64,000 nucleotides of DNA from Bosea sp. PAMC 26642 (lineage in GTDB: Bacteria > Pseudomonadota > Alphaproteobacteria > Rhizobiales > Beijerinckiaceae), in assembly GCF_001562255.1 (NCBI RefSeq), contig NZ_CP014301.1, forward strand, positions 4,805,501-4,869,500, given 5' to 3'. Made by a program: the position numbers and the translations under genes. The notes beneath the pieces were generated by a model, which was given only the letters and a program-made list of their open reading frames with translations, had not been told where the DNA came from and searched no databases. Within the stretch, counting starts at the first letter, position 1; each line of letters starts with the position of its first letter. Of this stretch, positions 50,258 to 58,690 are shown in pieces.

Positions 50258-52756
50258 ATGGATACCCTGGAACGCCGCGCAGAGATGACCATGAATCAGC
50301 CTGCCGAACTGCGAAAGGAGCATTGGCTGGCGGTGCGTGCGCTGTTCGACCGGCTGGTCGATCTCGCGCCGGCCGAGCGCGAGGCGGTGCTGGCTGCAGC
50401 CGATGCGGCCAGTGACGTCATCGCCGAGGCGCTGACGCTGGTCGATGCTTCAGACGCTGCCGGAACCTTCTTCGAAAGGCCGCCGACCAGGGCCCCTGTC
50501 GAGCGGGCAACTGCGTCATCCTCCGATCAGTCGCTTCCCGTCGGCATGTGGCTGGGCGCGTTCCGCATAGAAGCTCTGATCGGCCGGGGCGGGCAGGGCG
50601 AGGTCTATCGCGCGACGCGGGCGGACGGGCATTCCAAACAGGTCGTCGCCTTGAGGCTGCTGCGTCCCGAAGCTGCCCGGCATTTCGAACATTTCCGCAC
50701 GGAGGGCCAGATCGTGGCGGGGCTCGGTCATCCGGCGATCGCGCGGCTGGTCGACGCTGGCACAGCGCCGGATGGCCGGCCCTATCTGGCGATGGAGTTC
50801 GTCGATGGTGTCGCGATCACGGAGTTCTGCGCTACGCTCAAGCTCGATCTCATGGCGCGGCTCGCCCTGTTCCAAACCGTCTGCGACGCGGTCTCCTATG
50901 CCCATCGCAACCTCATCGTCCATCGCGACCTCAAACCCGCCAATGTGCTTGTCACTGCGGAGGGCCAGGTCAAGCTGCTCGACTTCGGGGTCGCCGATAT
51001 CCTGACCGAGGTCGGGGACGACACCCTGACGCAGGCGATCCTGACGGCCGACTACGCTGCGCCCGAGCAGTTCGAGGGTCGGCACCCGACCACGGCGACC
51101 GATGTTCATGCGCTCGGCGCTTTGTTGTTCGAGCTCCTGGTCGGCCGGCCGCCCTGGCAGTTGCGGAACACGCCCTTTGCCGGGGCGCTGCGCTTGATCC
51201 AGGACAATTGTCCGCAAGCGAGTCTGGCCATGGCGCAACTCGCGGAGACGCCGGTGCCGCGCGACCGCGTCGTCGGAGATCTGGATGTGATCATCCAGAA
51301 GGCGATGCGCTACGAGCCCGAGGAGCGCTATGGCAGCGTCGCGGCGTTCTCCGAAGACCTCGATCGCTACCTGGCCTTCCGTCCGGTCGCCGCCCGCGCT
51401 GGCGATACGGGCTATCGGCTGCGTCGTTTCCTGCGCCGCAATCGTGGCCTGCTGATCGCGGCGACGCTGCTCGTCGCGGCGATGACCGCAGGCGGCGCTG
51501 GCCTGCTTTGGCAACGCCAGAAGACCGTGGCCTCGCGGCAGAGCGCGATGGTCGAGAGCCAGCGCGCCTCGGCTGTCCACGACTACGTCACGCTCCTGGT
51601 CCGTGCGGCCGGAAACACGGGTGGGCCGGCCTTCGCCACGGCCAAGCGGGTGCTCGATGCCACGGCAGCCCAGGCCCAGCGCGAAGCCGGTTCAGGCACC
51701 GGCACGATCCTGCGGTCGCTGGCAGAACTCTATGCCGAACTCGACGATTTCACCGCGGCGACCACATTGCTGCAACGCGACATCACGTTGGCACAAGCTG
51801 CCGGCGACGCGCGGGCGCTGGCGACATCTCGGCAATCCTTGGCCGCGACCTCCCTACGCCTCGGCCAGATCGAGGATGCGGTCCGCGAACTGGCACAGGC
51901 GAAAGCCTACTGGAACACAGACCGGGCCCTGCACACCGGGGAGCTTGCTCGAGCCGCGGTCATCGAGGCCGGGTTGCTGCGCCAGCGCGGACAACGCGAC
52001 GGGGCGATAGCGTTGCTGCGCGGTGCGATCACGGATCACACCGAAGGCGTCGGCGAGAAACACTGTGAGGTCGCGACATTGCAGCACAATCTCGGCGTCC
52101 ACTATCTCGAGAATGGCGCGCTAGACGACGCCGAGCGCAGCTTTGCCGATGCGACGCGCTTGCTCGATGCCTATGGGGGGTGCCGGTCGGCGACGGGCGT
52201 GGCGCTGCTCGGCGACCGCTCCAATCTGGCGTTGCTGCGCGGCAAGACCGCCGAGGCCGAGGCCTTGATACGCCAGGCGGTCGGGCAGCGGCGAGCGCTT
52301 TACGGGCCTTCCGCCGCGCTGGCGGCTCTCCAGCTCAGCCTCGGCCGGATGTTGTTGGCGTCGCTGCGCGTCGATGAAGGCCTCGGCGTGCTGGAGGAGG
52401 CGTTGTCCTTCAGCGCCGCCCTTTCGGGCGAGGCGAGCCCGACGACGATCGTTCTGCGCCAGAGCCGCGCCATCGGCCTGATGGCCAAGGGTCGCGACGC
52501 CGATGCGGCGCCGGAGATCGAGCGGGCGATTTCGAGCAGCGGCGCCGGCTTTGGCACCGGGCATATCTATTACGGGTTGTCGCTCGCGGCTCGCGCGCAA
52601 TGGCGGCTGCGCGCGGGCGACGCCGTCGGCGCCCGCAGGGATCTCGACGCGCTCGACGATATCCTCGCAAAGGCCGGGCCTGTCGGCACGGTCCATACGC
52701 CGGAGGCCCGGCAATTGCGGGCGATCCTCGACCAGGCGACGAAGTCCGGGCCGTAG
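50258..52756 (+). CDS. Membrane Ser/Thr kinase with TPR-like C-terminus, ECF partner
   Basis: An 832-residue kinase. A helical N-terminus (WLAVRALFDRLVDLAPAERE) is typical of kinases paired with ECF sigma factors. The kinase domain spans about 100-370: glycine loop IGRGGQGEVY, catalytic loop HRDLKPAN (223-230), DFG (242-244). The VAIK lysine is replaced: the text reads VVALRLLRP with Arg133 (codon AGG). A membrane segment (about 405-426) and a C-terminal TPR-like helical region follow. In Xanthomonas citri such a kinase (PknS) activates the sigma factor EcfK and its T6SS. The gene ends 19 bases from the convergent ECF gene. In-frame ATGs at 50285 and 50291 are alternative starts. Confidence 0.88.
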   Translation: MDTLERRAEMTMNQPAELRKEHWLAVRALFDRLVDLAPAEREAVLAAADAASDVIAEALTLVDASDAAGTFFERPPTRAPVERATASSSDQSLPVGMWLGAFRIEALIGRGGQGEVYRATRADGHSKQVVALRLLRPEAARHFEHFRTEGQIVAGLGHPAIARLVDAGTAPDGRPYLAMEFVDGVAITEFCATLKLDLMARLALFQTVCDAVSYAHRNLIVHRDLKPANVLVTAEGQVKLLDFGVADILTEVGDDTLTQAILTADYAAPEQFEGRHPTTATDVHALGALLFELLVGRPPWQLRNTPFAGALRLIQDNCPQASLAMAQLAETPVPRDRVVGDLDVIIQKAMRYEPEERYGSVAAFSEDLDRYLAFRPVAARAGDTGYRLRRFLRRNRGLLIAATLLVAAMTAGGAGLLWQRQKTVASRQSAMVESQRASAVHDYVTLLVRAAGNTGGPAFATAKRVLDATAAQAQREAGSGTGTILRSLAELYAELDDFTAATTLLQRDITLAQAAGDARALATSRQSLAATSLRLGQIEDAVRELAQAKAYWNTDRALHTGELARAAVIEAGLLRQRGQRDGAIALLRGAITDHTEGVGEKHCEVATLQHNLGVHYLENGALDDAERSFADATRLLDAYGGCRSATGVALLGDRSNLALLRGKTAEAEALIRQAVGQRRALYGPSAALAALQLSLGRMLLASLRVDEGLGVLEEALSFSAALSGEASPTTIVLRQSRAIGLMAKGRDADAAPEIERAISSSGAGFGTGHIYYGLSLAARAQWRLRAGDAVGARRDLDALDDILAKAGPVGTVHTPEARQLRAILDQATKSGP

Positions 52757-52775
52757 GCTCAAGGACTCTCCGGTC

Positions 52776-53303
52776 TCAGCTGGCTTGAAGCTCGCGAAAC
52801 AGGAAGGCCTTGGCCTGCAGCCAGTCGCGCCTGACCGTGCGGTCGCTGATCCCCAGCACGCGCGCCGTCTGCTCCTCTCCATAACCGGCGAAGAATCGGC
52901 ATTCGACGACCTTCACGAGGCGCTCGTCGACCGCTTGCAGGGCCGCCAGCGCCTCGCTGATCCTGACGACGTCGTCATCCTCGGGCGCGGCGATGTCGTG
53001 CTCGTCGTCGAGCGGCACGGCGTTGATGCCCTCGCCGCGCTTGACGCTGAGGCGGGCGCGGGCGGCATCGACCAAGGCGTGGCGCATCGCGGTCGCGGCG
53101 CTCGCCAGAAAATGCTCCTCGCTGTTCCAGCCATGACTCTGACGCAGCTTGATATAGCTCTCATTGACCAGCGCCGTGGTCTGGAAGCTTGCAGGTCGGC
53201 CGACGCGCAGCCGCTCGCGATGCGCGATCTTCCGCAGCGCTTTGTAGAGCTTGCCGGTGAGCGCATCGAGATGAGCCGCATCTTGCGTCTGGGCGGAATC
53301 CAT
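52776..53303 (-). CDS. ECF sigma factor of the kinase-dependent type
   Basis: A 175-residue ECF sigma factor. Region 2 reads GKLYKALRKIAHRERLRVGR, then FQTTALVNESYIKL (40-53), and region 4 is RFFAGYGEEQTARVLGISDR and TVRRDWLQAKAFL. In ordinary ECF factors region 2.2 carries acidic residues before the (V/L)xx(E/D) helix; here that place holds FQTT, with Thr42 and Thr43. In the ECF43 type a phosphorylated Thr at this place replaces the missing negative charge and permits RNA polymerase binding. Such factors control T6SS genes in X. citri. The neighbouring convergent kinase is the expected partner. No anti-sigma factor is nearby, which fits. Confidence 0.88.
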   Translation of the reverse strand: MDSAQTQDAAHLDALTGKLYKALRKIAHRERLRVGRPASFQTTALVNESYIKLRQSHGWNSEEHFLASAATAMRHALVDAARARLSVKRGEGINAVPLDDEHDIAAPEDDDVVRISEALAALQAVDERLVKVVECRFFAGYGEEQTARVLGISDRTVRRDWLQAKAFLFRELQAS

Positions 53304-53317
53304 GGCGCCGAGACTAT

Positions 53318-53341
53318 GTCCAAGACCACCCGGAGTCCAAG
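53318..53341 (-). repeat. Direct repeat upstream of the ECF sigma gene
   Basis: CTTGGAC occurs twice on the minus strand (plus-strand GTCCAAG at 53318-53324 and 53335-53341), 17 bases apart, 15-38 bases before the sigma-factor ATG. The spacing suits a protein-binding site or promoter element. Function is unproven and chance is possible. Confidence 0.3.
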
Positions 53342-53434
53342 CGTCTGTCTCCGTCCACAGAATGGGTATTTGTTGCGCTGGTCGTTCGAGTGGCGCGACC
53401 TGTTGACGATACTTCTACGCTCGCTGCAGCGCTA

Positions 53435-55060
53435 TCAGCGCGCGGGCGTCGCCGGCACCGAGATCGCCATGCCGTCGCGCTGCGGGTCGGCGCCGCCCGT
53501 GCACAGGTCATCCTCGATGCAGATGCCGTGCAGGGCCGCGAAGGGATAGCTCTGGGCCGAGCGCTTCACGTCATAGCCCATTGCGACGAGTTCCTCGCTG
53601 ACGCTACGGCGAATGCGGTTCGAAATGTCGATGCTGTTGGAGACCGCCACGATGCGGGGAGCCGCGACCGCCTCCAGCATTCCCATGCCGAAATCGACGA
53701 CGTTGCTGATGCCCTGCGCCATCGCCGGCGCAATGTAGCTGCCACCCGGCGCGCCCATCACGATGAAGGGCTTGTCGTCCTCGAAGACGATGGTCGGCGC
53801 AGCCGAGGAGGAGCGGCGCTTGCCCGGCGCGATCGAGCCGGCTCGACCTGGACGCGGGTCGAAGCGGCTCATCGTGCCGCTATAGATGAAGCCGAGGCCT
53901 TCGGTGATGGCGCCCGAAGGCGAGCCCAGCGTATGCGTCAGCGCAACCGCGTTGCCATGGCGATCGACGACCGAGACATGGGTGGTCTCGCGCGAGGAGG
54001 AGCGCTCGAGACGTTTCACGTCGGCGCGCTCGCCACGGCGGATGCTGTTGGCCTGCTCGGCCGCATGCTCCTTCGAGATCAGGCGATCGACCGGGACATC
54101 GACATAGGCCGGGTCGCCCATATGGGCGTCCTTGTCGATGGTCATGCGCTTCATCGCTTCCGCCAGCAGGCGGACATGCTCCGAACCGCCATGTGTCAGC
54201 GCGCCGACGTCGAAGTTCTCCAGCATGTTGAGGATCTGCAGCATCAGCATGCCGCTCGCTGGCGGCGGGCTGGTCGAGATGCGCTTGCCGCGATAAGAGC
54301 CCCAGATCGGCTCGGCGACCGAAAGCTCGTAGGCGGCGAGGTCCTCCCGCGAGATCAGCCCGCCATGGGCGGCAAAGTCGGCCGCGATCTCCTCGGCAAG
54401 CTCGCCGTGATAGAAAAGATCGGCCCCGCCTTTGGCCAGCCGCTCCAGCGTGTTGGCCATGTCGGGATTGGCGAGGATGTCGCCTGGCCGCTTCGGGCTG
54501 CCGTCGGGCCGGAAATAGAGCCGCTTGCCGGTTTCGCTGTAGCGCAGCTTGTCGACGGTGTTGACCTGCCCCGTGCCCTTCTGGTCTTGGCTCCAGAACC
54601 AGTGCATATGCGGGCGCACCAGTACGCCCTCGCGGGCCTGCTTGCTGGCGGGCGCGATGATATCGGCCCAGTCCATCGTGCCGTAGCGCGACAGAGCATG
54701 GTCGTAGCCCTTGACGCTGCCGGGCGTGCAGACGGCGAGATGGCCGAATTCGCTGATGCCGCCTTCGAGCAGGAAGGCGAAGCCGTCGCGAGACTGGCCG
54801 AGAAGCTTGTGCGCCCACATGTCGGGCGTCGCGGCCAGCGCGGCCTTCGCATAGAATTCGACGATCTCATGGACGCCGCGGCCGGGCATGTAGAGCTGCA
54901 TCGAGCCGAAGCCGCCGATGCCCGACATCAGCGGATCGACCACGCCCTGCATGAAGGCGCAGGCGATGGCCGCATCCACCGCATTGCCGCCACGTTCCAG
55001 CACGGCCGCGCCCGCTTCCGCGGCTTCCGGCTGCGGGCAGACGATCATTCCGTTTTTCAT
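53435..55060 (-). CDS. ggt: Gamma-glutamyltransferase
   Basis: A 541-residue gamma-glutamyltransferase that cleaves or transfers gamma-glutamyl groups, for example from glutathione and gamma-glutamyl peptides. The precursor self-cleaves before the nucleophilic Thr, here in ETTHVSVVDRHGNAV (Thr359). GIGGFGSMQLY and MGAPGGSYIAPAMAQG are conserved parts of the substrate pocket. No signal peptide is present (MKNGMIVCPQPEAAEAGAAV), so it appears cytoplasmic, unlike the periplasmic E. coli enzyme. It lies downstream of a Dpp-type peptide importer on the same strand, separated by a palindromic repeat; it may process imported gamma-glutamyl compounds (inference). Confidence 0.9.
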   Translation of the reverse strand: MKNGMIVCPQPEAAEAGAAVLERGGNAVDAAIACAFMQGVVDPLMSGIGGFGSMQLYMPGRGVHEIVEFYAKAALAATPDMWAHKLLGQSRDGFAFLLEGGISEFGHLAVCTPGSVKGYDHALSRYGTMDWADIIAPASKQAREGVLVRPHMHWFWSQDQKGTGQVNTVDKLRYSETGKRLYFRPDGSPKRPGDILANPDMANTLERLAKGGADLFYHGELAEEIAADFAAHGGLISREDLAAYELSVAEPIWGSYRGKRISTSPPPASGMLMLQILNMLENFDVGALTHGGSEHVRLLAEAMKRMTIDKDAHMGDPAYVDVPVDRLISKEHAAEQANSIRRGERADVKRLERSSSRETTHVSVVDRHGNAVALTHTLGSPSGAITEGLGFIYSGTMSRFDPRPGRAGSIAPGKRRSSSAAPTIVFEDDKPFIVMGAPGGSYIAPAMAQGISNVVDFGMGMLEAVAAPRIVAVSNSIDISNRIRRSVSEELVAMGYDVKRSAQSYPFAALHGICIEDDLCTGGADPQRDGMAISVPATPAR

Positions 55061-55099
55061 GGCAGGGGGTCTTTCTCGATCGTCTCAAACAAGACTGCG

Positions 55100-55212
55100 G
55101 TCATCCCGGACAAGCGGCGAAGCCGCGCCGATCCGGCAATCCATTCCGGAACACTGATCGGAGAGGTTCCGGAATGGATCCCGGGTCTCCGCTTCGCTGC
55201 GCCCGGGATGAC
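55100..55212. repeat. Nested palindromic intergenic repeat element
   Basis: A 113-base element bounded by GTCATCCCGG (55100-55109) and its complement CCGGGATGAC (55203-55212). Inside lies a second perfect dyad, CCATTCCGGAAC (55141-55152) and GTTCCGGAATGG (55166-55177). It would fold into a long two-tier hairpin. Similar GTCATCCCGG-type palindromes are common between genes in Hyphomicrobiales genomes. It lies between ggt and the ABC ATPase gene and may stabilise mRNA or act as a weak terminator. Confidence 0.75.
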
Positions 55213-55237
55213 GGCCGATGTTTGTGTGCTGAGGTCA

Positions 55238-56896
55238 TCAGGATACTGCTGGCGCCACCGCGCCGTCGCCCAGCCGCCAGAACAACCGCACCCCGCCGTC
55301 AGCCGTGCTTTCCAGCCCCGGCACGGCGGAGAGCAGCTTTCGCGTATAGGCGTGCTGCGGGTTGTCGAAGATCTGGTCGCGCGTGCCTTCCTCGACGATC
55401 CGGCCCTCGTTCATGACGATGACACGATCGGCGACCTGCTCGACCACGCCGAGATCATGGCTGATGAACAGGCAGGAGAAGCCGTGCTTACGCTGCAGCT
55501 CGGCGAAGAGTTCCAGCACCTGCGCGCGCACCGTGACGTCGAGCGCCGAGACCGGCTCGTCGGCGATGACGAAGCTCGGGCGGCGCACAACGGCCCGCGC
55601 GATCGCGACGCGTTGGCGCTGGCCGCCGGAGAGTTCGTGCGGGTAGCGATCGGCGAAGCCCTCGGCGAGGCCGACCTCGGTCAGCACCTCCGCCACGCGC
55701 GCCGTCTTGTCTCGCGCCGCCATGCCCGGCACCAGGCGTAGCGGTTCGGCCACCAGCCTGCCGATGGTCATGCGCGGATCGAGCGAGGAATACGGATCCT
55801 GGAAGACCATCTGGCAGTTCAGCCGGTAGTCCCAATAGGCCGTCTCGCTCTTGAAGATCGGCTTGCCGTCGAACAGGATGTCGCCGCCGCTGGCCTTGAC
55901 GAGACCTGCGATCGCCTGGCCGAGCGTGGTCTTGCCTGAGCCTGACCCGCCGACCACGGCAACGACCTCGCCAGGCTGCACATCGAGCGAGATGCCGTGC
56001 AAGGCGCGCTTGGGCGTGCTCTTGCGGAAGAAGCGCTGGCGGCCCGGATAATCGACAACGAGATCGCGCACCGCGACGATCGGCGTCTTCGCCTGCGGCA
56101 ATTCACGCGGCTCGCCCCGCTGCGGCATCGCGGCCAGGAGCTTGCGCGTATAGGGATGCTGCGGCCGCGCCAGGATATCGGCGCTTTCGCCCTGCTCGAC
56201 GACCTCGCCCTGGCTCATCACGACGATGCGGCTGCAGTAGCGCGCAACCATGCCGAGATCATGCGAGATCAGCAGCACGGCGGTGCCGTTCTCCTGGGTC
56301 AGGTCGACCATCAACTCCATCACGTCGCGCTGGACGACCGCATCGAGCGCCGTCGTCGGTTCGTCGGCGAGCAGCAGCGCGGGCTTGAGCAGCATCACCG
56401 AGGCCAGCATGATGCGCTGGCGCATGCCACCCGAGAACTGGTGCGGGAAGGCATCGAGCGCGCCCTCGGGATCCGACAGGCCGACGCGGCGGAGCATGTC
56501 GAGGATCACCGCGCGACGGCCGGCCGCATCGAGCTTGCGGTGGAGGGCCAGGCCCTCTTCGAGCTGCCGTCCGATCGTCATCGACGGGTTCAGCGAGGTC
56601 ATCGGCTCCTGAAAGACCATGCCGACCTTCGAGCCGCGCACCGCCCGCAGGCGCTTGGGCGCCATGGTGGTGATCTCTTCGCCGTCGAAACGGATCGAGC
56701 CCGAGACAAGCTTCACCGCCGGCGGCACGAAGCCCATGATGGCACGCGCCGCAAGCGTCTTGCCGGAGCCGGACTCGCCGACGATGCCGACGATCTCGCC
56801 ACGCGATACGTGAAAGCTGACGCTTTTCACGACCTCGCGGCCGGAGGATTTGATGGCAAGGGTGAGGTTCTCGACCTCGAGCAGGGGCCCGGTCAT
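55238..56896 (-). CDS. Dipeptide/oligopeptide ABC transporter, fused double ATPase
   Basis: A 552-residue fusion of DppD- and DppF-like ATPases. First half: Walker A GESGSGKT, signature FSGGMRQR, Walker B LLLADEPTTALD. Second half: Walker A GGSGSGKT, signature LSGGQRQR, Walker B FVIADEPVSALD. Each half ends with the oligopeptide-type tail (RPQHPYTRKLL and NPQHAYTRKLL). The ATG at 56896 overlaps the permease stop by four bases. It powers import of peptides or related compounds through the two permeases next to it. Confidence 0.92.
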   Translation of the reverse strand: MTGPLLEVENLTLAIKSSGREVVKSVSFHVSRGEIVGIVGESGSGKTLAARAIMGFVPPAVKLVSGSIRFDGEEITTMAPKRLRAVRGSKVGMVFQEPMTSLNPSMTIGRQLEEGLALHRKLDAAGRRAVILDMLRRVGLSDPEGALDAFPHQFSGGMRQRIMLASVMLLKPALLLADEPTTALDAVVQRDVMELMVDLTQENGTAVLLISHDLGMVARYCSRIVVMSQGEVVEQGESADILARPQHPYTRKLLAAMPQRGEPRELPQAKTPIVAVRDLVVDYPGRQRFFRKSTPKRALHGISLDVQPGEVVAVVGGSGSGKTTLGQAIAGLVKASGGDILFDGKPIFKSETAYWDYRLNCQMVFQDPYSSLDPRMTIGRLVAEPLRLVPGMAARDKTARVAEVLTEVGLAEGFADRYPHELSGGQRQRVAIARAVVRRPSFVIADEPVSALDVTVRAQVLELFAELQRKHGFSCLFISHDLGVVEQVADRVIVMNEGRIVEEGTRDQIFDNPQHAYTRKLLSAVPGLESTADGGVRLFWRLGDGAVAPAVS

Positions 56897-57726
56897 CGCG
56901 TGCCCCGCATGCGCGGATCGAGCCTGTCGCGGATGGCGTCGCCCAGGAGATTGATGCCGAGCAGGGTCAGCGAGATGCACAGGCCCGGGAAGATGCCGAG
57001 CCACATCGCCTGGCCAAGATAGGGTCGCGCGCCCGCCAGCATGTTGCCCCAGGTCGGCGCCGGCGGCGGCACGCCCAGCCCCAGGAAGGAGAGCGCGCTC
57101 TCGGCCAGCAGCACATAGCCGAACATCGAGGTCGCCAGAACCGTCAGCGGGGCGATGCAGTTCGGCAGGATGTGGCGCGCCATGGTGAAGGCTTCCGAAT
57201 TGCCCATGACGCGCGAGGCCGAGATGAACTCCTTCTCGCGCAGCGACAGCACGGTGCCGCGCACGACGCGGGCCACCGACGGCGTATAGGCGATGCCCAG
57301 CGCCAGGATGATGCCGTATTTGTTGGCGCCGACCACGGCGAGCAGGCCGAGCGCCAGCAGGATGCCGGGGAAGGCCAGCAGCGCATCGTTGAACGCCATG
57401 ATGACGCGATCGACCCAGCCCCGGACATAGCCCGAGAACACGCCGATCAGCGTGCCGAGCACGACGGCGAGCGTAACCGTGAGGATGCTGATCCACACGC
57501 TCGTCGCCGCGCCCGCCATCAGCCGCGAGAGCACATCGCGGCCAAACTCGTCGGTGCCGAGCCAGTACATCGGAGATGGCGGCGCGAGCTTGTAGCGGAA
57601 GGACAGGCGCAACGGATCATAGGGCGTCCAGAGCGCGCCGATCCCCGCCGCGACCGCGAGCGTGCCGATGAGAGCGCCGCCGATCAGGGCATTGAGAGGA
57701 GGGAGCTTCATTCGGGGGTTGCTCAT
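56893..57726 (-). CDS. Dipeptide-type ABC permease (DppC-like)
   Basis: A 277-residue inner-membrane permease with the DppC opening (WTPYDPLRLSFRYKLAPPSP, YWLGTDEFGRDVLSRL) and the BPD-type EAA loop (EFISASRVMGNSEAFTMARH). I chose the ATG at 57726, which overlaps the DppB-like stop as ATGA; the frame upstream to 57762 lacks support. Confidence 0.92.
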   Translation of the reverse strand: MSNPRMKLPPLNALIGGALIGTLAVAAGIGALWTPYDPLRLSFRYKLAPPSPMYWLGTDEFGRDVLSRLMAGAATSVWISILTVTLAVVLGTLIGVFSGYVRGWVDRVIMAFNDALLAFPGILLALGLLAVVGANKYGIILALGIAYTPSVARVVRGTVLSLREKEFISASRVMGNSEAFTMARHILPNCIAPLTVLATSMFGYVLLAESALSFLGLGVPPPAPTWGNMLAGARPYLGQAMWLGIFPGLCISLTLLGINLLGDAIRDRLDPRMRGTR

Positions 57727-58667
57727 TCGGCCGCGACCCTCGGGTCGAAGATCGGATAGCAAAGGTCGATGACGACGTTGACCAGCACATAGGTGAAGGC
57801 GACGAAGAGCATGCAGCCCTGGATGACGGGATAGTCGCGCGCGAAGATCGCATCGACGAGCAGCCGGCCCAGCCCGGGGATGGTGAAGACCGTCTCGACC
57901 ACCGCGATGCCGCCGAGCAGATTGCCGAGCACGAGGCCGATCAGCGTCCAGGTCGGCCCAAAGGCGTTCTTGAAGGCATGGCGCCAGAGCACCGCCATCT
58001 CGGAGAGACCCTTGGCGCGGGCATGGGTGATGTAGTCGAGCCGCATCACCTCCAGCGTCGAGGCCCGGGCCATGCGCAGCAGCACGCCGATCTCATGCAG
58101 GAACAGCGTCAGGATCGGCATGACGAGATAGAGCGCGCCGCGCCAGGGATCGTCGCCGATCGAGACGTAGCCCACCACCGGCAGCCAGCCGAGCTTCAGG
58201 CCGAAGAACAGCAGCAGCAGCAGGCCGAGCCAGAAGGTCGGGATCGAGAGCAGCAGCGTCGCCACCGCGACGAGCCCGAGATCAAGCGCTGAATCCTGCT
58301 TCCAGGCGGCGATGACGCCGGCCGGCACCGCCACCAGGCTGGCGCAGAGGACCGCGATCAGCACGATCTGGGCGCTGATCCAGAAGCGCGACAGGATCAG
58401 CGGCAGGATCGGCTCCTGCGTGTTGATGGATATGCCGAGATCGCCCTTGAGCAGGTTGCCGAACCAGATGCCGAACTGGACGAACAGGCTCTGGTCGAGG
58501 CCAAGCCGCGCCCTCAGATCGGCGATCGAGGCCGGCGTCGCGAGATCGCCCAGCATGAGCGAGGCCGGATCGCCGGGGATCAGCCGGATCAGCACGAACA
58601 CTGACACCGCCACGATCAGCAGCGTCGGCAGGGCCATGGCGACCCGGGTCAGGGCAAAGCGCAGCAT
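57723..58667 (-). CDS. Dipeptide-type ABC permease (DppB-like)
   Basis: A 314-residue inner-membrane permease with the DppB pattern: RLIPGDPASLMLGD near the start, LGLDQSLFVQFGIWFGNLLK, the EAA loop (DYITHARAKGLSEMAVLWRH) and the C-terminal GDL-like region (VVETVFTIPGLGRLLVDAIF). It forms the channel with the DppC-like protein. The binding-protein gene precedes it by 23 bases. Confidence 0.92.
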   Translation of the reverse strand: MLRFALTRVAMALPTLLIVAVSVFVLIRLIPGDPASLMLGDLATPASIADLRARLGLDQSLFVQFGIWFGNLLKGDLGISINTQEPILPLILSRFWISAQIVLIAVLCASLVAVPAGVIAAWKQDSALDLGLVAVATLLLSIPTFWLGLLLLLFFGLKLGWLPVVGYVSIGDDPWRGALYLVMPILTLFLHEIGVLLRMARASTLEVMRLDYITHARAKGLSEMAVLWRHAFKNAFGPTWTLIGLVLGNLLGGIAVVETVFTIPGLGRLLVDAIFARDYPVIQGCMLFVAFTYVLVNVVIDLCYPIFDPRVAAE

Positions 58668-58690
58668 CGGGGACTCCGGTCAGGCGCGCT

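Noticed and set aside
53390..55741. Open frame of about 783 codons antisense to ggt and the importer ATPase
   Set aside because: It crosses two real genes and the palindromic repeat, and its translation is His/Arg/Asp-rich without motifs.
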